NCBI GenBank assembly: GCA_964619265.1 | Contig: CAZUCE010000001.1 | Span: 186,001 to 250,000, forward strand | Direction of reading: 5' to 3' | DNA length: 64,000 bases | From: CAZUCE01 sp964619265 | Lineage (GTDB): Bacteria > Planctomycetota > UBA1135 > GCA-002686595 | Shown: positions 44,119 through 52,895 of the stretch, piece by piece | How the letters are laid out: every line of letters starts with the position of its first letter | Position numbering within the stretch: the first letter of the stretch is position 1 | Notes under the pieces: generated by a model | What the model was told of the DNA's origin: nothing | The model's input: the letters and a program-made list of their open reading frames with translations, nothing else | Database searches by the model: none | Program-made: the position numbers and the translations under genes

Positions 44119-45414
44119 GTGCGAGCCAAAGTGCTGATCGTCGGCGGCGGCGTCATGGGCAACTCGATTGCCCTCCACGCCGCCCGTTACTTCGACCCCT
44201 ACCGCGATCCTGTCGTGCTCCTCGAGCGCAGCGACCTGGCTTCGGGCTCATCCGGAGCGTCCGGGGCGCTGCTCCGTCAGCACTACGCCACGCCCGCGAT
44301 TGCCTCGATGGCCCGCGATTCGATGCGCGAGTACGCGGCCTTTGAGGGTCGAACCGGGCGCAGCGTGGGTTTCCGCCGGGCGGGCGTGTTGACCCTGGCC
44401 GGACCCGAGCGACCGGAGACCCTCGAGCGCCTGCGCGGCAACGTCGAGGCCCAGGCCAAAATCGGAATCGAGACTCAGGTGCTCGACGCCGAGGCGATCC
44501 GTGCGCGCGTGCCAGGAATCGAGGTCGCTGACGAGGCGATCGCTGCGTTCGAGCCCGGGGGCGGCTACGTGGACGCTGGTTGCTGCGTGCAAGAGTTTGC
44601 TGCCTTGGCGCGGTCTTACGGAGCTTCCACGCGGATCGGCGTCAGCAACAGCGAGTTGATCGTGAAGGACGGCCGCGTGGTCGGCGCGGAGACGACCGAG
44701 GGTCGCTACGATGCGGACAAGGTCGTTATCGTGGCGGGCGCATGGACGCGACGGTTGCTGGCGCAATACGGCGTGGATGTGCCGCTCAAGGTCGCGCGGG
44801 TCGAACAACACTTCGTGTCGCTCCCCAAGGACGAAGAGGACACGGATCCGGGGTTGCATGAGACCAACCAGTGGAACGTGGACCTCGAAGACCCGCTCGA
44901 GGAAGAACAAGAGCGCTTGATGGGCTCGGGAGACGCCCGCCCCAGCTCCGAACATCCGGTCATCATCGACCTTGAGTACGGCTTCTACACCCGGGCCGAA
45001 CCGCGCCACGGGCGCACGCGGATCTGTCCCATCGGCTACAAGTCCGAGGACATCCTCGACGCTCCGATCGACGGCGACGAGCCGCGCGACGAGCATGGAA
45101 CCTGGGCGCGTGCAGCCCTGCGTCGCCGGTTGCCGATCTACGAGGGCGAAAAGTCGATGGGCAGTGTGCTCTCTTGGTTCCCGATCACACCCGACGGTCG
45201 CGCGATCATCGGTACGGTGCCCGGGCACGAGGGCTTGATCATCGCGACAGGCTTCGCAGACCACGGCTTCAAGCTGGCGCCTTCGGTAGGCGAAGGCGTT
45301 GCGCAAATGCTGGCGGGCGACCCGATCAGCGCGTTTGATCCGGAGTACTTCTCCTTCGAGCGATTTGCGGGCGGGAGCACCGACGGAGATTGGAGCGAAC
45401 GTCTCTTCCTCTAG
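44119..45414 (+). CDS. FAD-dependent amine/amino-acid oxidoreductase (DAO family)
   Basis: 431 residues from GTG 44119. The FAD motif VLIVGGGVMGNSIALHAA is at 5-22, followed by ERSDLASGSSGASGALLRQHY, the flavin-contact segment of sarcosine oxidase / glycine oxidase / dimethylglycine dehydrogenase-like enzymes. The C-terminal ATGFADHGFKLAPSVGEG is the family flavin/substrate motif. An acidic insertion near 240-275 is unusual. It oxidises a secondary or primary amine; sarcosine or a proline-like compound is plausible. It is close to the hydroxyproline cluster but not part of its operons. Confidence 0.88.
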   Translation: MRAKVLIVGGGVMGNSIALHAARYFDPYRDPVVLLERSDLASGSSGASGALLRQHYATPAIASMARDSMREYAAFEGRTGRSVGFRRAGVLTLAGPERPETLERLRGNVEAQAKIGIETQVLDAEAIRARVPGIEVADEAIAAFEPGGGYVDAGCCVQEFAALARSYGASTRIGVSNSELIVKDGRVVGAETTEGRYDADKVVIVAGAWTRRLLAQYGVDVPLKVARVEQHFVSLPKDEEDTDPGLHETNQWNVDLEDPLEEEQERLMGSGDARPSSEHPVIIDLEYGFYTRAEPRHGRTRICPIGYKSEDILDAPIDGDEPRDEHGTWARAALRRRLPIYEGEKSMGSVLSWFPITPDGRAIIGTVPGHEGLIIATGFADHGFKLAPSVGEGVAQMLAGDPISAFDPEYFSFERFAGGSTDGDWSERLFL

Positions 45415-45415
45415 T

Positions 45416-46411
45416 TTGCCTGGTCTTGAGAAGTCGAACCTTGAGCCCAACAGCGGGCCTTGGAGCTTGTTCTGGAAGCTCGCCGCGTTCGCCGTCCTGG
45501 GTGCGGTCTCGATGCTCCTCTGGCTGGCTTTACGGGGCTGGTCGAAGACGGATCTGATCCGGCTTGACCGCGAATGGCAGGAGTTGATCGCGGAGGTCGC
45601 GCCCCTTCCCCAGGAGTCCGGAAATTCAGAATCCGAATTGGAGCGCCTTACCATCCGGGCGGAGGAACTTGGGGCCCGCCAAGCGTGGAAGAACTGGGCC
45701 ACGGAAATGGAGACCGGCCACTCGCTCAGGGACCTCGGCCCAGACCTGCGTCAGGTCTTGTCCGAGATGGCGAAGGAGATTGAAGCGGGTCGCTATTCTC
45801 GAGCACAGCCCGGAGGCCAAGCTGGGTTCACTTCGTTTTATGCGGCCCTCTCACTGCTGTTGAGCGACGAGGAGCTGACCGCCCAGACGGCGAGGTCCTT
45901 GGCGCGATACGCCCGGACGATCCAGAGGGAAGGCACGCAGGCCTCGTTAAATCTGGGGCGTGTCTCCTTGAACATCTTGCTCGAGCGCGCGCAACAGGAG
46001 CCGGAGATTCTGAAGGTCTTGCAAGAGATCGACCCGCCGGCGCCTGGCGAGCTGTTCGCGGCGGTCTTTCGGGGACAGGTGATGCTCGCGAGCGAATTCA
46101 CGAACCCCGGCGAACCCATCGGCGGGGCACTGAGCAGCCCAGACGCCCCTGAGAGTTACGGGGTCCGCGCCGCGATCCTCAAGCAGGCGGAAGAGGTTCG
46201 GCCGCTCCGGGATCAACCCGACCAATTTGAATCCCTCCCTCCCCCCACGGTCCCGGGCCGCGTGTGGACGTTCCTAGCAGCGCAGTTCGGCACTCCTTCC
46301 CTTCAGATTCAAATCAAGCGTTCACTCCTCGACGCGCCCTTCGACGAATACGGAAAGACCTGGAGTGACTTTCTCGAGCGTTGGGAGCAAGTCGTCGGCG
46401 AGCATCCCTAA
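45416..46411 (+). CDS. Single-pass membrane protein, function unknown
   Basis: 331 residues if translation begins at TTG 45416, one base after the preceding stop; the frame is also open upstream inside the oxidoreductase gene. One membrane helix (about 20-40) is followed by a soluble helical region rich in Leu, Ala, Glu and Arg (about 50-310) without recognisable domain or catalytic motif. Short spacing suggests cotranscription with the FAD oxidoreductase. The 194 bases after it, up to the DapA-like gene on the other strand, show no gene. Confidence 0.65.
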   Translation: MPGLEKSNLEPNSGPWSLFWKLAAFAVLGAVSMLLWLALRGWSKTDLIRLDREWQELIAEVAPLPQESGNSESELERLTIRAEELGARQAWKNWATEMETGHSLRDLGPDLRQVLSEMAKEIEAGRYSRAQPGGQAGFTSFYAALSLLLSDEELTAQTARSLARYARTIQREGTQASLNLGRVSLNILLERAQQEPEILKVLQEIDPPAPGELFAAVFRGQVMLASEFTNPGEPIGGALSSPDAPESYGVRAAILKQAEEVRPLRDQPDQFESLPPPTVPGRVWTFLAAQFGTPSLQIQIKRSLLDAPFDEYGKTWSDFLERWEQVVGEHP

Positions 46412-46605
46412 CCAAGGCGGCGAGACGGCGGATCCCCATCGAGGATCGCGCGAAAAAGAGCCAACGCACCTTCCAGAGCGAAGGCTCGTAGGGCCGATTC
46501 CAGCGAGCTGGCGACCGACCGCGGCGAGGTCGGCCTCGAGGGCTAGGACTCTTCTTCCATGACGCCGCTTTGGAGAGGCGCCCCGCCAGGATCCTCCGGT
46601 CGACT

Positions 46606-47577
46606 TCAGGAATTCTGCGGAGCGGCTCCCACGGCGCCATCCCAGTCCTTCCACCATTTTTGGAAGAGGTCGAATTGGGCTTCGACGAAGCTCTTCTGGC
46701 TCGCGGAGAGTTCGTCGGTGGGGTTGAAGTGCAGCCGATAAGCGTCGTCGCCGCCGAGCACCATCAGGTGCTTGTAGACCAGAACCAGGTCGGGACCCTC
46801 GTCGAAGGTGGACAGGACGCGCAGGGCTTCCTCGAGTTCCTGGGCGAGCCTCCGCGCTCGCGTGTCGCCTGCCTGGGCTTCGCGACCTAGTTGGACCAAC
46901 CGAAGGACCGGCCCGGGGAGCGCGTTGCCGATGCCGGTGATCGCGCCCGCGGCGCCGCAGCGCACGTATCCATGGACGACCTGGGTGTCCACGCCGACCA
47001 GCAGCTTGAGTTCTGGCTCGGCGCCGGTGATGTGTTCGGCGGCGTAGCTCAGAGAATTCGCTCCGCCAAACTCCTTGAAGCCGATCAGGTTGGGAAACTC
47101 GGCGCGCAGGTCGAAGAACAACTCGGCGCGGGTTTCGAAGCCGTAGTACGGACTGTTGTAGATGACCGCCGGAGTCTCGGGTGCGGCGCTCAGCACGGCG
47201 GCGAAGTGCTGCCGCTGAGCGAGTGCGGAGGATCCGCGGGATAGGACGCGGGGGATGACCATGAGTCCGGCCGCACCGACGCTTGCGGCGTGCCTGGCGT
47301 GGTCGACCGCCGAGCCCGTGTTGACGGCGCCGGTGCCGACTATCACGGGGATCTTGGCTGCGACGAGTCGAGCCACGCCCTCCTGGCGCCAGGCGTCGGT
47401 GAGCAGGGGCCAGTCCCCCATCGAGCCGCAGTAGACGACTCCCGACATCCCGGCTTTGTACAACTCTTTGCCCTTGGCAACGAGCGCATCGAAGTCGGGC
47501 CGGCGGTTTGAGTCGCACGGAGTCATCAGGGCCGGCAAGCAACCATCGAGGACATCCCGGGCGGCAGAAGGGCTCAT
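46606..47577 (-). CDS. DapA-family lyase, probable 1-pyrroline-4-hydroxy-2-carboxylate deaminase
   Basis: 323 residues, a (beta/alpha)8 aldolase of the DHDPS/NAL family. The Schiff-base Lys168 (LIGFKEFGG) and the catalytic Tyr140 (VIYNSPYY) are present, and GSMGDWPLL replaces the GTTGE motif, as in the hydroxyproline-pathway branch. In that pathway the enzyme removes water and ammonia from pyrroline-hydroxycarboxylate to give 2-oxoglutarate semialdehyde. Neighbouring epimerase, D-amino acid dehydrogenase and aldehyde dehydrogenase genes make this role likely. It lies 7 bases after the GntR gene, as last gene of that operon. Confidence 0.85.
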   Translation of the reverse strand: MSPSAARDVLDGCLPALMTPCDSNRRPDFDALVAKGKELYKAGMSGVVYCGSMGDWPLLTDAWRQEGVARLVAAKIPVIVGTGAVNTGSAVDHARHAASVGAAGLMVIPRVLSRGSSALAQRQHFAAVLSAAPETPAVIYNSPYYGFETRAELFFDLRAEFPNLIGFKEFGGANSLSYAAEHITGAEPELKLLVGVDTQVVHGYVRCGAAGAITGIGNALPGPVLRLVQLGREAQAGDTRARRLAQELEEALRVLSTFDEGPDLVLVYKHLMVLGGDDAYRLHFNPTDELSASQKSFVEAQFDLFQKWWKDWDGAVGAAPQNS

Positions 47578-47584
47578 CGTGACG

Positions 47585-48466
47585 TCAATTCTGGTTGGTC
47601 GGGGCGGCTACCGAACGCGCGATAGCGACCATCTTCTCAAGAACCGGCTGCTGGGATCGGATGTGTTCGCTCAGCGCGCTGCGAGCCTTGCTCCAGCGCT
47701 TGGCGCGCGCATGCTCGAGGATCGATCGGTGTTGGCCGGCCATCTCAGCGACGACTTTTGTGCCCAGGACGGCATAGTCGAACAGAGCGTTGTAGTTGCG
47801 GCCGTTGACTGCGAAGAACGACCGCAGGTAGCGGTTTCCCGAACACTCCAAGAAGTAAGCATGGAGCGTGTTGTCTAGGGAATTTGCCGCGACAGCCTCT
47901 GTTCTATTGCCGCGCAGCATCTCGTCCAGCCGCGCAGGCTCGAGTTGCGGGCGTGCCAGGTCGAGCGCTTTGATCTCAAGGGTCTCACGAATATCCAGGT
48001 AGGCCTCCATCTCGCTCTGTCGAAACGCGGGGACGTGCCAGCCTCGGCGCGGGACGTGTTCCACCAAGCCACCCCCGGCCAGGCGTTGGAGAATTCCGCG
48101 CAGAGCGGAGCGGCCGACTCCAAGGCGCTCGGCCATGGCCTCTTCCCGGACGAATAAATCTTCGTCGTAGGTCATGCTCAAAAGGAGGATCTCGCGCCGA
48201 ACGGCCTCGTCCCAGTTGCGCGGAGTCGCCGGTGCCCTCGGCGGGCGTTTCGACGAGCGCCGCCGAGGAAGGCAGGGTTCGACGCGCCCATTGGGCAGCT
48301 TGACCAGCAGCTTGCGGCGGATCAAACCGTCGAGCGCGGTGCGAACCGGCGTCAGACTGACGTCGTAACGTTTCGCGATTGCTCCGAGTGTCCAGCTCTC
48401 AGGGAGGTCCCGCCCTGCGGTCAACCGGACGGCGAGGTCTTCCTCGATGTAATCCGAAATTTTCAA
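47585..48466 (-). CDS. GntR/FCD-type regulator with two N-terminal winged-helix-like segments
   Basis: 293 residues. A first DNA-binding-like segment (about 5-60, LGAIAKRYDVSLTPVRTALDGLIRRKLL) is followed by a basic Pro-rich linker and a second one (about 85-145, AMAERLGVGRSALRGILQRLAGGGLVEHVPRRGWHV). The C-terminal FCD-like ligand domain (about 150-285) is helical with His and Asp residues that usually bind metal. A normal FCD regulator has one winged helix. It sits between the aldehyde dehydrogenase and DapA-like genes and very likely controls the hydroxyproline genes. Confidence 0.87.
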   Translation of the reverse strand: MKISDYIEEDLAVRLTAGRDLPESWTLGAIAKRYDVSLTPVRTALDGLIRRKLLVKLPNGRVEPCLPRRRSSKRPPRAPATPRNWDEAVRREILLLSMTYDEDLFVREEAMAERLGVGRSALRGILQRLAGGGLVEHVPRRGWHVPAFRQSEMEAYLDIRETLEIKALDLARPQLEPARLDEMLRGNRTEAVAANSLDNTLHAYFLECSGNRYLRSFFAVNGRNYNALFDYAVLGTKVVAEMAGQHRSILEHARAKRWSKARSALSEHIRSQQPVLEKMVAIARSVAAPTNQN

Positions 48467-48478
48467 ATCAAGATCTGG

Positions 48479-50062
48479 TCAGGCTATCGAGATGGGGCCG
48501 CGGCTCCATTCGCCGTCGACTTGTCGCAGAACGCCACGCGGGTTCTCGTCTTGAAGCACTTCCGGCAGTCGATGGGGACGCACCTGGTCGTAGCACTGCA
48601 ACATGGTGAAGCGCGCGATCGAGCTGGGCAGGCCGACGGCGGTGAAACCGGGATGGGAAGTGGCCGGGAAGGGCCCGCCGTGATTCATGGCGGCGGATAC
48701 GGCAACGCCAGTCGGCATCTTGTCGTCGATCAGACGGCCGACACGGGCTCGCAAAACCGGAGCCAGTTGGTCGTAGCCCGCATCGTCGCTGCCGCTGGTG
48801 TCCGTGTAGAAAGAGCCCGTGAGGTTGCCTTCGAGTTGGAAAAGCACCTGGCGCGTTTCGGACAACGAGCCGGTTCGCACGAGTAGCGCTGCGTTTCCGA
48901 AGGCTTCCGCCTGCAGAGCGCTGGGGTTCGCGAGAAACCCGGCCCCGGACACGGTTAGCGCGGTGTTTTGGAACGAGAATCCCGGGCCACTCACGCGCTC
49001 TCCGCCGGTGAGCAGCTCAGCGCCTGCTTCGCGCAGCTTGCCGACAGCAGACTCGAGTCCTTCGAGCCCGCTCTTCGAGAACAGGACGCCGGCAGGAGCG
49101 GTGGCAAACCGCTGGGTGACGTCGCCTACGAAAGCTCCCGCGTGGGGTGAGTCTTGCACGACGATCAAGCCCGGGTTTGTGCAGAATTGACCGGTGCCGA
49201 GCAGGCAGCTTGCGACGAGTTCTTCCGCGATCGCCGCGCTGCGTTCGGCCAGAGCTCCGGGCAGGATGACCACCGGGTTGGTCGAGCCCAGCTCCAGGTA
49301 AATCGGCTTGCCGACCGCGTCCGCGTGAGCCTTGAGAGCCAAGCCCCCGTGGCGTGATCCGGTGAAGCCAATCGCGGCGAGGCGCGGGTCGCGGACGAGC
49401 CTTGCGCCGTCTTCCGGTTCGACGGCGTACAGAAGCTGAACCGTTCCGCGCGGAAGCCCGGCTTCGGCGGCGGCCGCCTGGGCCTCCTCGGCGAGCAACC
49501 GAGTAGTGCCCGGGTGGAGCGGGTGTCCCTTCGCGATCACTGGATTTCCGGCCGCGATCGCTGCAGCGAAGTCGCCGCCAGAGACGCTGCCGAACGCGAG
49601 TGGGAAGTTGTTCGGCCCAAAAATAGCGACCGGACCGATCGGTCCAAGTCGCGTTCGCAGGTTCGCCACGGTGTCGAGAAGTGGGCGCGACCACTCTTGG
49701 CTACGCGCCGCCTGGGCCGCCTGGCGAAGCTGAAGAGTGGTGCGCGGGAGCTCGACGGAGGCGAGCCGGGGCTCGATCGGCAGAGCGGTCTCGCGCGCCG
49801 CCAAGCCAAGAATCTCGGGGGCACGAGTTTCGATTCGCGTGGCGTAGCGCTCGAGAAATTCGGCGGTGCGGGCCGAATCCAAGGCTTGTAGCTCGAGCGC
49901 CGCAGCCGCCGCGGACTGGAGGGCGAAGTCGACGTCGGACCAGCGACTGGTCGGGTACTCACCGGGAATCTCGTCGCCGGTGCGGGGATCGCTGGCTTGG
50001 AAGGTGCAGCTGGCATCAGCCGGGCGCCAGGTGCCGTCGAGAAGAACGTTGGAGGGGGGCAT
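48479..50062 (-). CDS. Aldehyde dehydrogenase, probable 2-oxoglutarate semialdehyde dehydrogenase
   Basis: 527 residues, ALDH superfamily. The NAD(P) domain has FGPNNFPLAFG and the AKGHPLHPGTT strand; the GFTGS turn and ELGST (general-base Glu) are present, and the nucleophile is Cys294 in GTGQFCTNPG. Length and motif variants fit the alpha-ketoglutarate semialdehyde dehydrogenase group rather than succinate semialdehyde enzymes. It would make 2-oxoglutarate, the last step of hydroxyproline degradation. First gene of a minus-strand operon with the GntR and DapA-like genes. Confidence 0.88.
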   Translation of the reverse strand: MPPSNVLLDGTWRPADASCTFQASDPRTGDEIPGEYPTSRWSDVDFALQSAAAAALELQALDSARTAEFLERYATRIETRAPEILGLAARETALPIEPRLASVELPRTTLQLRQAAQAARSQEWSRPLLDTVANLRTRLGPIGPVAIFGPNNFPLAFGSVSGGDFAAAIAAGNPVIAKGHPLHPGTTRLLAEEAQAAAAEAGLPRGTVQLLYAVEPEDGARLVRDPRLAAIGFTGSRHGGLALKAHADAVGKPIYLELGSTNPVVILPGALAERSAAIAEELVASCLLGTGQFCTNPGLIVVQDSPHAGAFVGDVTQRFATAPAGVLFSKSGLEGLESAVGKLREAGAELLTGGERVSGPGFSFQNTALTVSGAGFLANPSALQAEAFGNAALLVRTGSLSETRQVLFQLEGNLTGSFYTDTSGSDDAGYDQLAPVLRARVGRLIDDKMPTGVAVSAAMNHGGPFPATSHPGFTAVGLPSSIARFTMLQCYDQVRPHRLPEVLQDENPRGVLRQVDGEWSRGPISIA

Positions 50063-50106
50063 GGGGGGTCGCTGGGTGGAAAAGGGGAGGCGAGCCCAAA
50101 TTTGTC

Positions 50107-50118
50107 TTTGTCGACAAA
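50107..50118. promoter_or_regulatory. Candidate operator TTTGTCGACAAA in the hydroxyproline divergent promoter
   Basis: A perfect 12-base palindrome lies between the divergent aldehyde dehydrogenase and epimerase genes (44 bases from one start, 56 from the other). Its core TTGTCGACAA fits the TNGT-ACNA pattern known for FCD/GntR regulators, and a GntR gene is in the adjacent operon. Confidence 0.6.
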
Positions 50119-50174
50119 ATGCAAGCTACCCGCTGGGTGCCCGAATACCAAACGGCGATACTGCTGCCGTGGAA

Positions 50175-51122
50175 ATGGAACAACTCGACGTCATCGACTC
50201 GCATACCGGCGGGGAACCTACGCGGGTAATTGTGGCCGGTGGTCCGGACCTTGGCGCCGGGCCCCTCTCGGAACGTGTGGAACGATTCCGCGCGGAATTC
50301 GACGCCGTGCGCACGCGCACCTTGAACGAACCCCGCGGATCGGACGCGTGGGTCGGGGCCTTGCTGTGCGAGCCGCACGAGCCGGATTGCGACGTGGGCG
50401 TGATCTTCTTCAACAACACGGGCTACTTGGGGATGTGCGGGCACGGCACGATTGGCTTGGTCGAAACCTTGCGCTATCTAGGCAAGATCGAGCCGGGTCC
50501 CACTCGAATCGACACGCCGGTCGGTCCGGTCGTCGCGGTGTTGAACGACGACCGCACGGTGACCCTGCGCAACGTGGCGAGCTACCGGCATGCTGCGGAC
50601 GTCGAACTAGAGGTTCCCGGACTCGGGCGAGTGGTTGGCGACGTGGCCTTTGGGGGGAACTGGTTCTTCCTCGTCAAGACCGCGCCGCCCTGTGCAATTG
50701 AGGTCAGCAACGAACCCCAGCTCAACGCCGCCTGCCGAGCGATCCGGCGCGAACTAGAAGCCCGCGGAATTTGTGGTGCGAATCGCGGCCTTATCGATCA
50801 CATCGAGTTCTTCGCTCCACCGCTCGACCTACGCAACAACAGCCGCAACTACGTCTTGTGTCCTGGCGGTGCCTACGATCGCTCGCCCTGCGGCACCGGG
50901 ACCAGCGCCAAACTGAGCTGCCTGGCCGCCGACGGGAAGCTCAGCCCCGGTGAGCTCTGGCGCCAGGAGTCGATCCTCGGCAGCGTCTTCACGGCTACCT
51001 ACGAAACGGGTCCCCAGCCGGGCCAAGTCTTGCCCAGCCTGACCGGCAGTGCGAGCCTGAGCGCGATCTCCCAGCTGCTTTTCGATCCGCGCGACCCCTT
51101 CCCAAGCGGAATTCCCACGTGA
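50175..51122 (+). CDS. 4-hydroxyproline 2-epimerase (proline racemase family)
   Basis: 315 residues from ATG 50175. Both catalytic cysteines of the family are present: Cys88 in GYLGMCGHGTIG and Cys239 in DRSPCGTGTSAK, so it should be an active epimerase or racemase rather than the Thr-containing dehydratase form. DSHTGGEPTRVI opens the domain. Of the substrates used by this family, trans-4-hydroxy-L-proline (to cis-4-hydroxy-D-proline) fits the neighbouring genes best. Its stop overlaps the next gene's GTG. Confidence 0.92.
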   Translation: MEQLDVIDSHTGGEPTRVIVAGGPDLGAGPLSERVERFRAEFDAVRTRTLNEPRGSDAWVGALLCEPHEPDCDVGVIFFNNTGYLGMCGHGTIGLVETLRYLGKIEPGPTRIDTPVGPVVAVLNDDRTVTLRNVASYRHAADVELEVPGLGRVVGDVAFGGNWFFLVKTAPPCAIEVSNEPQLNAACRAIRRELEARGICGANRGLIDHIEFFAPPLDLRNNSRNYVLCPGGAYDRSPCGTGTSAKLSCLAADGKLSPGELWRQESILGSVFTATYETGPQPGQVLPSLTGSASLSAISQLLFDPRDPFPSGIPT

Positions 51123-52414
51123 TCCAGCGCTCCAAGCCGCGCGCCGCATCCTCGGGCGACCACATCGCCGTGATCGGCGGGGGCGTCATCGGTGCCATGA
51201 GTGCCTGGCATCTCGCTAAGTCCGGTTACCGGGTCACGGTGATCGACCGCGACCGATTCGGCGCCGCGTGCAGCCACGGCAATTGCGGCTACGTTTGCCC
51301 GAGCCATATCTTGCCCCTCTGCCAACCCGGCGCCGTGGCGAAGACCCTGCGCGACATGCTGAAGCGCAACTCCCCGTTTGCGATCAAGCCGCGCTTGTCG
51401 CCGGCTTGGTTCTCGTGGTTTTGGAGTTTCGCGCGCCGCTGCAATGAGCGGGACATGCTCGAAACCGCGCGGGGCACCCATACCCTGTTGCAGTCGTCGC
51501 TGGAGATCTACCGGTCGCTCGTGCAAGACGAGGGGATCGACTGCGAGTGGCAAGAGCGCGGCCTGCTGTTTGTCTACGACAAACCGGCCGAATTTGAAGG
51601 CTACGCCGCAACCGAGAAGCTGTTGCGCGATGAATTTGGCGTGGGCGCAACGCCCTACGACGAATCCGCCGTTCGCGAACTAGAACCCGCGCTCAAACCC
51701 GGCATCGCCGGAGCCTGGCACTACGAGGGCGATTGCCACCTGCGCCCCGACAAGCTCCTGGCCGGTCTCCGTTCGCGCCTGGAGAGCCGCGGCGTCGAGT
51801 TCCTAGAATTCACGACGGTCCTAGGCTTCGAGCGCGGCCCCCACGGTGCCGAACACGCGCGCTTGCAGCGCGAGGGCGGGGAAGCGAGCCTGTTGGCCGC
51901 CGACCACTTCGTGGTCGCCACGGGCGCCTGGACGCCGTTTCTCAACGAGCACCTCGGCATGCGCATTCCGATCGAGCCCGGCAAGGGGTATTCGATCACC
52001 ATGAGCACGCCGGCGCAGATGCCGCGCCACCCGATGATTTTCGAGGATTGCCATGTCGCGGTGACGCCCATGGAAACCGGCTACCGCATCGGCTCGACGA
52101 TGGAATTCGTCGGCTACAACACGCAGATCCACCCCAAGCGAATCGGGCTGCTGACCTCCGCTGCGGAGCGCTACCTGGTCGATCCCTTTGGCGCCGAACT
52201 CAAGGAGAAGTGGTTCGGTTGGCGGCCCATGACCTGGGATGGCCGCCCGATCATCGATCGCAGTCCGGCCCACGAGAACGTGTGGATCGCAGCAGGCCAC
52301 AATATGCTCGGCCTCAGCCTCTCGACCGGCACGGGCAAACTCGTTGCGGAACTGGTGGGCGGCGAACAGCCGCACGTAAACCCCGCGCCGTTCCGAGCGG
52401 CGAGGTTTCTATAG
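51119..52414 (+). CDS. FAD-dependent D-hydroxyproline dehydrogenase (DadA-like)
   Basis: 431 residues from GTG 51119, which overlaps the epimerase stop (GTGA). The FAD motif IAVIGGGVIGAMSAWHLA is at 16-33; DRFGAACSHGNCGYVCPSHILPL is typical of the single-subunit DadA-like hydroxyproline oxidases. The C-terminus has WFGWRPMTWDGRPIIDRSP and AAGHNMLGLSLSTGTGKL, the flavin-binding end. It would oxidise cis-4-hydroxy-D-proline to the pyrroline product used by the DapA-like lyase, passing electrons to the respiratory chain. It is the second gene of the plus-strand arm. Confidence 0.9.
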   Translation: MIQRSKPRAASSGDHIAVIGGGVIGAMSAWHLAKSGYRVTVIDRDRFGAACSHGNCGYVCPSHILPLCQPGAVAKTLRDMLKRNSPFAIKPRLSPAWFSWFWSFARRCNERDMLETARGTHTLLQSSLEIYRSLVQDEGIDCEWQERGLLFVYDKPAEFEGYAATEKLLRDEFGVGATPYDESAVRELEPALKPGIAGAWHYEGDCHLRPDKLLAGLRSRLESRGVEFLEFTTVLGFERGPHGAEHARLQREGGEASLLAADHFVVATGAWTPFLNEHLGMRIPIEPGKGYSITMSTPAQMPRHPMIFEDCHVAVTPMETGYRIGSTMEFVGYNTQIHPKRIGLLTSAAERYLVDPFGAELKEKWFGWRPMTWDGRPIIDRSPAHENVWIAAGHNMLGLSLSTGTGKLVAELVGGEQPHVNPAPFRAARFL

Positions 52415-52592
52415 GGGTCGATCGCGCTCGAGGCTGGCACGGGGCCCGCCCACCTCGGTCCGCCCGGCGTGGGTGGGTTAGCCCCCCTGAGCAGGTCGGT
52501 TATTCTTGGCCCCATAGAGTCTCTGCCCCGCCCGCAGCCATCTTTTGATGGGACTAGCGGCCGGTTGGCCTGCTCGGAGACCCGCAATCGAA

Positions 52593-52847
52593 ATGAAAAA
52601 TTCCCTCGACGATGAATTCGCGTTGGTGCTCGACACCATCCCGAAGATCAAGGCCGACCTGGCGTGCAACCTCCTCAAAGGCGAGGGCATTCCGTCGATG
52701 CAACACAGCCCCGACTTTGACGTGGCCGAGTTGGGGGTCGCGGCGCACGCGGCGGTGCGCGGCGTCAGTGTGTATGTCCCGAAAGCCGCGAGTGAGCGCG
52801 CCTTCGAGATTCTGCGCGAGGCCTGGGGCGAAGACCTGGGGCTCTAG
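52593..52847 (+). CDS. DUF2007 small protein (putative signal transducing protein)
   Basis: 84 residues from ATG 52593. It is a ferredoxin-like small domain: TIPKIKADLACNLLKGEGIPSMQ, then VYVPKAASERAFEILREAW, which matches DUF2007 proteins that handle small ligands or act in signalling by analogy with PII-like folds. No function is proven. It lies 178 bases after the dehydrogenase gene and convergent with the large lipoprotein gene. Confidence 0.8.
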   Translation: MKNSLDDEFALVLDTIPKIKADLACNLLKGEGIPSMQHSPDFDVAELGVAAHAAVRGVSVYVPKAASERAFEILREAWGEDLGL

Positions 52848-52895
52848 GGGCGCGACCGATCGAGCTGAGGCTCTTTGGGCTTCGCCTGGGATCTC

